Shown here piece by piece: positions 58,471-64,000 of a DNA stretch of 64,000 bases (position 1 is the stretch's first letter; the number at the start of each line of letters is the position of its first letter). The notes under the pieces were generated by a model, which saw only the letters and a list, made by a program, of their open reading frames with translations, searched no databases and had not been told where the DNA came from. Source of the stretch: Chalara sp. BL73 (lineage: Eukaryota; Ascomycota; Leotiomycetes; Helotiales); assembly GCA_918026815.1 (NCBI GenBank), contig CAKJVC010000158.1, positions 1 to 64,000 on the forward strand. Direction: 5' to 3'. Made by a program: the position numbers and the translations under genes.

Positions 58471-60117
58471 CTATACATCCAGTAAGTCTATTGTGCACTC
58501 CGTTATCCTCTCCGTGCCATGACCATTGATGGCACTGATGGGAATAGCTTCTACCTGGCCCTGCCACACCTTTTTCTGCCCGCTAGGATGCCCCTCTGCT
58601 CCATCATTGACCCGCTGGATATACTCCTTCAGATTTTGATAGTTCTCCTGTGTGTTTGGTAGATCAGCCTTGGTAGCCACCACAAACCACGGCTTATCCG
58701 CAATACTGGGCAGTGACGGGCCTAATGGATTGTCAAAAGTCGGACCATGGTTGACTATGATTGTTTCTGGAGTATTGCGAATGGCATCATCGACAGTCTC
58801 AAATGGCGTCCACTGCACAATGGCGTTGGCAGCGTCTTTCTCTTCCTGTACCTTCATCTGCTCGTAGAGTCCAACTTCTCTCCATAGAGCTTTCAGCGCA
58901 GTGACCGCATCACCCGCATTGAGGTCAACAACAAATGCGAGCACTCTAGCCCGTTCGACATGCCGCAGGAAAGAAATACCTAGTCCTCGATCAAGATGGG
59001 CATCCGCAACTAGGCCAGGAATATCGGCAATAGTAAAGTGTGTTCGTGGCTCACCATCAGCAATGGTGGATTGCAGAACAGGCCTGCCGTGATGAGAGTC
59101 TATTATGACTGTCCCGATGTTAGGCTGTAGGGTCGTGAATGCCCAATTTCCTATTCGGGCTCTGCTTTTCGACATAGCTCGTAGGAGTGTGCTCTTCCCA
59201 GCATTGGGCAGCCCGACAAGTCCAACATCTGCGAGAAGCTTGAGCTCTAATTCCAGCGTAATCTTAATGCCTTGCTCCCCTTTGGTTGCAAATTTTGGTC
59301 TCGGTGCAGTCTTTGTAACAAAATGTGGGTTCCCAAGCCCGCCAATAGCTCCTGCAGCAAGTAGAATAGGCTGTTCCATAGGCATAGAAAGATCCAAAGA
59401 CACAGGAGCCTTAGCTTGCGACATGGCTAGCATAGACTTCCTCCCTCGTGGCAATTTCGGAAACTCAGCCGTAGCTATATCCTCTTTCGTAATCGCAGGA
59501 TACAGCAACCATTTTGTCTTATCCCATTTCCAGGGACCACGACCGTTAATACCCTCAGCCTTACTATCCTCCCTCCCTGCATTTATTTTCGCTAGCTGTT
59601 CCTCCATTGCAACTGGATCTACACGGTCTACCTCCCGCACCACGGTGCCGACCGGAACCTGAATAATGACATCCTCTCCCCGTTCGCCTCCTTTCGTCTT
59701 GCCCTGTCCGTTTCTGCCACGCCCTGCCTTGATGTTCGTCCTGCGCGCCAGCTTATGCAGCGAGGTGAGACCCCGTACAGCTTGGATGTACACGTTTCCA
59801 CCTGTACCGCCATCGCCGCCATTGGCAGGTCCCGCCGCAATGAATTTCTCTCGCAGAAATGAAATGCAGCCGTGGCCACCAGCGCCCGAGTGAACTGTGA
59901 TCGTAGCCTTATCAGCGAATGCTGTATTCGAATAGTCGGTAGGTGGCGGGTTCAGGTGTGAACCTTCTTCGAAGGTATGCACTTCTAGGGTAGCTTCATA
60001 GCGGCGGACGAGGGAGTTGGACAGGGTTCTATAGCCACCAGTCCTTACGTTAGAGACCAAAAATGGATATAGAAAGGGTGTGAGGGTGTTGGGAATGCTG
60101 GGACATCGTGGAGGCAT
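58471..60117 (-). CDS. MTG2: Mitochondrial Obg-family GTPase
   Basis: A single-exon 548-residue protein. The N-terminus (first ~45 residues, Arg/Ser/Thr-rich with few acids) looks like a mitochondrial presequence. The glycine-rich Obg fold spans about residues 68-160 (HSGAGGHGCISFLREK, GGDGGTGGNV, KGGERGEDVIIQVPVGTVV) and resumes near 255 after a ~70-residue insertion. The G domain has the P-loop GLPNAGKST (302-310), switch region TTLQPNIG, DIPGLV (365-370) and the TKAD base-recognition motif. Family members in mitochondria assist large-subunit ribosome assembly. Yeast Mtg2 is the closest concept by domain order. Confidence 0.93.
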   Translation of the reverse strand: MPPRCPSIPNTLTPFLYPFLVSNVRTGGYRTLSNSLVRRYEATLEVHTFEEGSHLNPPPTDYSNTAFADKATITVHSGAGGHGCISFLREKFIAAGPANGGDGGTGGNVYIQAVRGLTSLHKLARRTNIKAGRGRNGQGKTKGGERGEDVIIQVPVGTVVREVDRVDPVAMEEQLAKINAGREDSKAEGINGRGPWKWDKTKWLLYPAITKEDIATAEFPKLPRGRKSMLAMSQAKAPVSLDLSMPMEQPILLAAGAIGGLGNPHFVTKTAPRPKFATKGEQGIKITLELELKLLADVGLVGLPNAGKSTLLRAMSKSRARIGNWAFTTLQPNIGTVIIDSHHGRPVLQSTIADGEPRTHFTIADIPGLVADAHLDRGLGISFLRHVERARVLAFVVDLNAGDAVTALKALWREVGLYEQMKVQEEKDAANAIVQWTPFETVDDAIRNTPETIIVNHGPTFDNPLGPSLPSIADKPWFVVATKADLPNTQENYQNLKEYIQRVNDGAEGHPSGQKKVWQGQVEAIPISAINGHGTERITECTIDLLDV

Positions 60118-60175
60118 GTTCTCTCAGGTCAGCCTTGCGGAATGGCGAGGTTGTCTTTTTTGTTTTTTTTGTTTA

Positions 60176-60200
60176 TCTATATATATATATAATATATATT
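60176..60200. repeat. AT-dinucleotide microsatellite
   Basis: A (TA/AT)n run with one slip, just beyond two T-rich blocks, about 60-80 bp upstream of the GTPase start codon. It may serve as its TATA-rich promoter and is expected to vary in length. Confidence 0.7.
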
Positions 60201-61306
60201 AATTGTCCGTCCGGGGTTGCACAAAAGAGAGATGGGTGCTTTCCGGTCGCAATGGTTGGTTGTTGGCCACCGTAGTAGCATTTTCAACCCCCTTTTTTTT
60301 TAGGGAGATTTGGTCACCAGTCCAACATCACCAATGAATGAATTAATAGTCAAGGTATCTGCAAATGTCTTTCATCACCACATTCTCTATACGAGCGGTT
60401 CTTTTAATCATCCCTGATGATTAGTATCCGGAAAATTCGATACGTTTTGAGCCTCATCCAAAGACAGAATAGACAGGTCACCACATGTCACTCAGTGTCA
60501 GCATTAAAATAGGAGTTTCAGCGGTGAAGAAAGCGTGACGTTCACTAATGCAGCACATTTCAACTCATCCGGTCGTGGCCACATGCCCTATTGGTGGGTA
60601 GCGAATCTTCTCCAACCAGATCTCATGATGATACCTCTAAAAGCCGACTCATGTGCATTGGGACCGATGCACAATGGCAGAGGAGCCACGACATCACAAT
60701 ATTAGGAACTTGTGTTGCATACGATTCGAGCAATATACGGTAGGTCCACTTTTACCCTTTTCGCTGTGTTGGATCGCATGAAGAAGAGATCCCTTACTGT
60801 ATGCTATTCTATCCTGAAGGGAGAGAGATGATCCTTTTCATAAAGCATCGCTCTTCTACAGTAGCATCAGTCTCCTAGCAGTCCACCCCCTACCCAAGAA
60901 CATCCCACTCAATTGCCCATATCACCGGATCACTGCATGGTACCTGTTCGACCCGGCCAGAGGAAAGAAACATCTGTTGTGCCCTCCCTCCCAGATGTAT
61001 AACGTGATCAGTGTATCGAGATCACAGTCATATCAATAAGGTCGGTGACCTTTCTCTTTCTCTAGCCTACTCTTTTCCTCTTGACTTCCTGTACCATACG
61101 ATGTTCAGCAAGATGTCTTCCACCATGTCTTTCTCCATGTTCTGTCGTCCTCTGTTTCATCCTGATGCCCAGCTTTCTCCCCAACGATGCCCCTCAATAT
61201 CGACATCAACGTCTCCCGGCGAAGCTCTCATTGGCAATGCGCAACAGAAAAGTTGACCCACAGACAGCATACACACTGTCCTACCAAACAACCTGCAGAC
61301 ACAAGC
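60201..61306. other. Divergent intergenic region
   Basis: About 1.1 kb with promoters of the GTPase (minus) and the small Cys-motif protein (plus). No coding signal. Confidence 0.4.
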
Positions 61307-62049
61307 ATGGATCCCGATTGTGCGATCTGCTCGCAGCCGGCGGCAGCACGATGCGAATGCGAAGCCAATGCCCTTGATAAGGCCGTCTCCCAAGCCGAGC
61401 AGAAAATGATGGCTTCCATGCTCAACGATATACGGTATGTCACCACCTACCCCCACCCCCCTCTTTTCACTTCCATCGCTATGCCAAAGATTCTTCGCTC
61501 CGGTGCTGGCCTCAAAGCTAACTCTCCTACAGATCCTGGGTCCGAGCCCATGCCCAAGATTATATCCTGACCCTCTTCACCACACTCTCCACCCGCCGCC
61601 GACAACTCCATGCCCAGCATGTCAACACCATAACATCGCGCGCATACGCACACTACCGGCTCCCACCCCACCCCTCTGAGCTCGCAGCCGCTGACTCTGA
61701 ACTCAAGCGCGGCATCGACGACGACTGGAAGGCCGCAGTACAACGGTATCCCGAGGTCCTGGAGTACTTCTATAGCCTGGTGGATCTAAGTTTGCCGGGT
61801 GACGACGAGAGCTGTGTGAGGGATCCGCCGTTAAGCGCACTGGGTGGAGGAGGAAAACGCGGACGGGTCAGGGTTGGTGGTGGAGAGGTGTTCGGAGAGG
61901 TTGGTGGAGGGGAGAGGAGGAGAAGGAGGAGTCGTCCGCGAGTGGAGACCACCGTTGATCTGGGGGAGCCGGTTAGGAGGGATCGCAGGAGGCGGCCTGA
62001 GGTTGCGTTCGCGCCGATGCCGAATTATGGGTATGTGCACCAATACTGA
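61307..62049 (+). CDS. Small conserved-looking protein with N-terminal Cys motif
   Basis: Exon 1 (61307-61434) and exon 2 (61533-62049) with a 98-bp intron give 214 residues. It opens MDPDCAICSQPAAARCECEA, a CxxC...CxC set that could bind zinc. A helical segment follows (LDKAVSQAEQKMMASMLNDI, then SWVRAHAQDYILTLFTTLST). The C-terminal third is disordered, rich in Gly and Arg (GGGKRGRVRVGGGE, ERRRRRSRPR), so nucleic-acid binding is possible. It finishes MPNYGYVHQY. I know similar proteins only as uncharacterised fungal ones. The splice restores NDIRSWVRAH in frame. Confidence 0.7.
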
Positions 62050-63045
62050 GTGAGATGCGGGATATCTCGAGAAGGGAAAGATATGGATGTGGTTTTGGAC
62101 AAAAGCTTATTGTGGTGAAGGGACGATTATCCGCCGAGCAGCGGTTACAGACATGTGGATGGCTTGGATCCGAGGAGAAGATACTAAGTGGACGTTGCAT
62201 TTGCCTGAGGTTGGATGCGCACCGACGGGGCAAACCACAGAACCTGAGATTGGAGGCACATCAGGCAAGAAGGGCTTTACCGAACGATAGATCATTGTGT
62301 ATACGTTTGTCCTGTTGGACGGGATTATGAAAAGCTGAGGCGGCCTTGAGGGATCGCTTACTAGCGAGGTAAAAGGGGCAAGGCATACTTAAGGAGGCGA
62401 GGCATATTCGATTCTTCATTCTGCATTTAGCGAGATCATAGGGGTTTTGGCGTTGTTATTTAGCGACTGCAAGCGTGCTTCTCTTCTCCGTCATGAGCAT
62501 AGAACGACGATGTTCCCAATGAAAAGATGTTGTACTGAAATGAAGATATTTTAGTTTCTCTTGGACTCTCGCTGCATGTGCTTGTTGTAACAGATCGCAC
62601 AGCAAGCATTTTTTGTTATGAAGATGTATACCTTATTCGGTTTTTTATTTTAGCAAAGGAGGCTGATCTGGGCGACGGAAAGGTTGCAATCTGCAACCCC
62701 TGCGCAGGATATTAAGTCCCTTTCAGAATAATCAGAACAAGAATTCTCACTATTCACAGCATAATCAAATTAACGGGCACATATACAAAACATTTTGTTT
62801 TTAAGAATGCATTGCGTAGGGATATTGTTTCCTTTGATCAGATGCAACCTGATTCTAACCAAAAGGCTTGCACTAAATTACATGCTAGAAATATGTAGAA
62901 AGCCTCTTGTCCCAGACCTCAGGCCGTTTCAGGAAAACAACGACGAGCGAGAAACATCCACCTGAACTTTTGGGGGTCCTTAAAACGATGCAAGAATTTT
63001 GAGAGTGAGCCAGAGGTTCCAAGGGTTGGGATGAGGTGAGGAGGC
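62050..63045. other. Intergenic (convergent genes)
   Basis: About 1 kb between two convergent genes. The first 250 bases are still GC-rich and have open frames, but none shows a motif. Confidence 0.4.
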
Positions 63046-64000
63046 TTATGCGTCGTCTTCGAGCTTGGCTTCCTTGAGGTCCGCAGTGGCGTCAGCGAGA
63101 GCAGCATCCTCAAGGGCAATCTCGTTGGCAACGGATCCTCCTTCATCAACGGAAGCAGTGGCCTTGGTCTCGCCGTGGCCGTTTACTGGAGTAGGGTGTG
63201 GAGTTGAAGATGCTGCGGAATCTTCGGCGTCTAGACGCTCGACTTCCTTCTTGGCCTTTGCGATGTTCTGTATGTCCTTATTAGCAGTTTTTCCAAAGAT
63301 TTAATTCATAGTAACATACCTTCTTGGTCTGCTCATCTTGATCTTGCTTCCAGAAGTCAAGCTTAGCCTTGACCTTCTCGCGGACTGCAGGAATGTCATC
63401 TGCGGACATGGGAGGATCGATGCCCATGAGAGAGCAGTCTTCCATAACACTAGGTGGGCAATTGTATTTTCCACTGGTGGCTGGTGCGCTAGATTCGGCA
63501 GCCTTACGACCCTTTTTCCCTTTCTTCCCGCCAGTGCCTTTGAAGTAGTCTTCTTCTTCCTTCTTAACAACTTTCACTCCCTTGAAGCCGGAATCATCAA
63601 CAGTTCGTCCAGCTTGAATAGCGAATTGGGATGGCGCCTTGAGAGGAGCATTTTCCTTGGTGTATGATGGATCAAGGAAACGGAGAAGACTCTCGGCGCG
63701 ACGAATCTCATCAAGATATGCCTTGTCACTGGCTTCATCCAAGAGTCTTTGAGCACGCTCCTTCTTCTTTTCCTTTTCAAATGCCTCTTGTTCGGCCTTT
63801 CGTCTCTCGCGTGCCTTCTCACGCGCTTGGTACTCGTACTGTTTAAAAGCCCTGCCTGCCTGGTAATGATCGTCCTTCAGCTTCTTGATGCCTAGCCACT
63901 TCTCTTGAGCAATGTCCCGCAATTTCTTGCTGTCATCCCTAAGGCTTGAGATGTTTTTGTAGGCGTCATCTTGTTCAGCTTTAATGGCATCCAGTTCAGC
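63046..64000 (-). CDS. BFR1: Nuclear segregation protein Bfr1-like, 3' part
   Basis: The gene runs off the right edge, so only the C-terminal half is present: an exon from beyond 64000 to 63320, a 52-bp intron, and a last exon 63267-63046. The visible part begins within a long coiled coil (AELDAIKAEQDD, then YKNISSLRDDSKKLRDIAQE). It continues with the Lys/Glu/Arg-rich KARERRKAEQEAFEKEKKKE, the conserved DEIRRAESLLRFLDPSYT block and the GGKKGKKGRK basic stretch. It ends with a Thr/Ser/Glu-rich tail. Bfr1 in yeast associates with mRNP/polysomes at the ER and influences ploidy and secretion. Identification rests on the domain pattern after the coiled coil. Confidence 0.85.

Noticed and set aside
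59105..59662. 185-codon plus-strand frame
   Set aside because: It is antisense to the conserved Obg GTPase domain and is explained by its codon usage.
1..64000. CRISPR array, phage genes, or bacterial operons
   Set aside because: No regularly spaced short repeats, no Shine-Dalgarno-led compact operons, and genes are intron-rich and eukaryotic.

Overview
The window is nuclear DNA of a filamentous ascomycete (Pezizomycotina). Genes carry many short GT-AG introns of about 45-135 bp. Recognisable products include listerin, a Bir1-type BIR protein, a muniscin (Syp1), a mitochondrial Obg GTPase, Bfr1, a Zn2Cys6 AflR-type regulator, a pectin lyase and a P450. A pectin lyase, small secreted proteins and a coumarate-CoA-ligase-like enzyme fit a plant-associated fungus. 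A Leotiomycetes-like host is my guess from the repertoire only. Exon models were built by hand from reading frame, splice sites and conserved motifs.

Left third (1-17500) is gene-poor and transposon-rich. It holds a 416-bp TIR element (1074-1489), a frameshifted Tc1/mariner element (1494-2847), two perfectly identical inverted 265-bp TIR elements (3404-3668 and 4206-4470), a frameshifted AflR-like regulator (5285-6703), the first ~40 codons of a tetrahydroxynaphthalene/versicolorin-reductase-like SDR cut off by a hAT element (from 7966), and a stop-riddled pogo/Tigger fragment inside that hAT. The only intact gene here is a seven-exon thiolase-like gene (12256-14215). The AflR-like gene plus the SDR stub look like the ruin of an aromatic polyketide locus.

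Middle (17500-43300) is mostly housekeeping: a repeat-rich probable mitochondrial protein (minus), listerin/RQC E3 ligase (plus), a Csk1-like kinase (minus), the endocytic muniscin Syp1 (plus), a low-complexity Ser/Asn/Gly/Tyr protein (plus), an ORF with two internal stops (plus), a secreted DUF4360-like protein (plus) and the chromosomal-passenger BIR protein (plus).

Right third (44300-64000) holds a loose set of catabolic or secondary-metabolism enzymes: P450, thioesterase-like protein, aldo/keto reductase, a broken secreted beta-propeller protein, an acyl-CoA synthetase with a peroxisomal C-terminus, and pectin lyase. These are followed by the mitochondrial GTPase Mtg2, a small conserved Cys-motif protein and the 3' part of Bfr1 running off the right edge. 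No rRNA, tRNA, CRISPR or prokaryotic-type system was seen.
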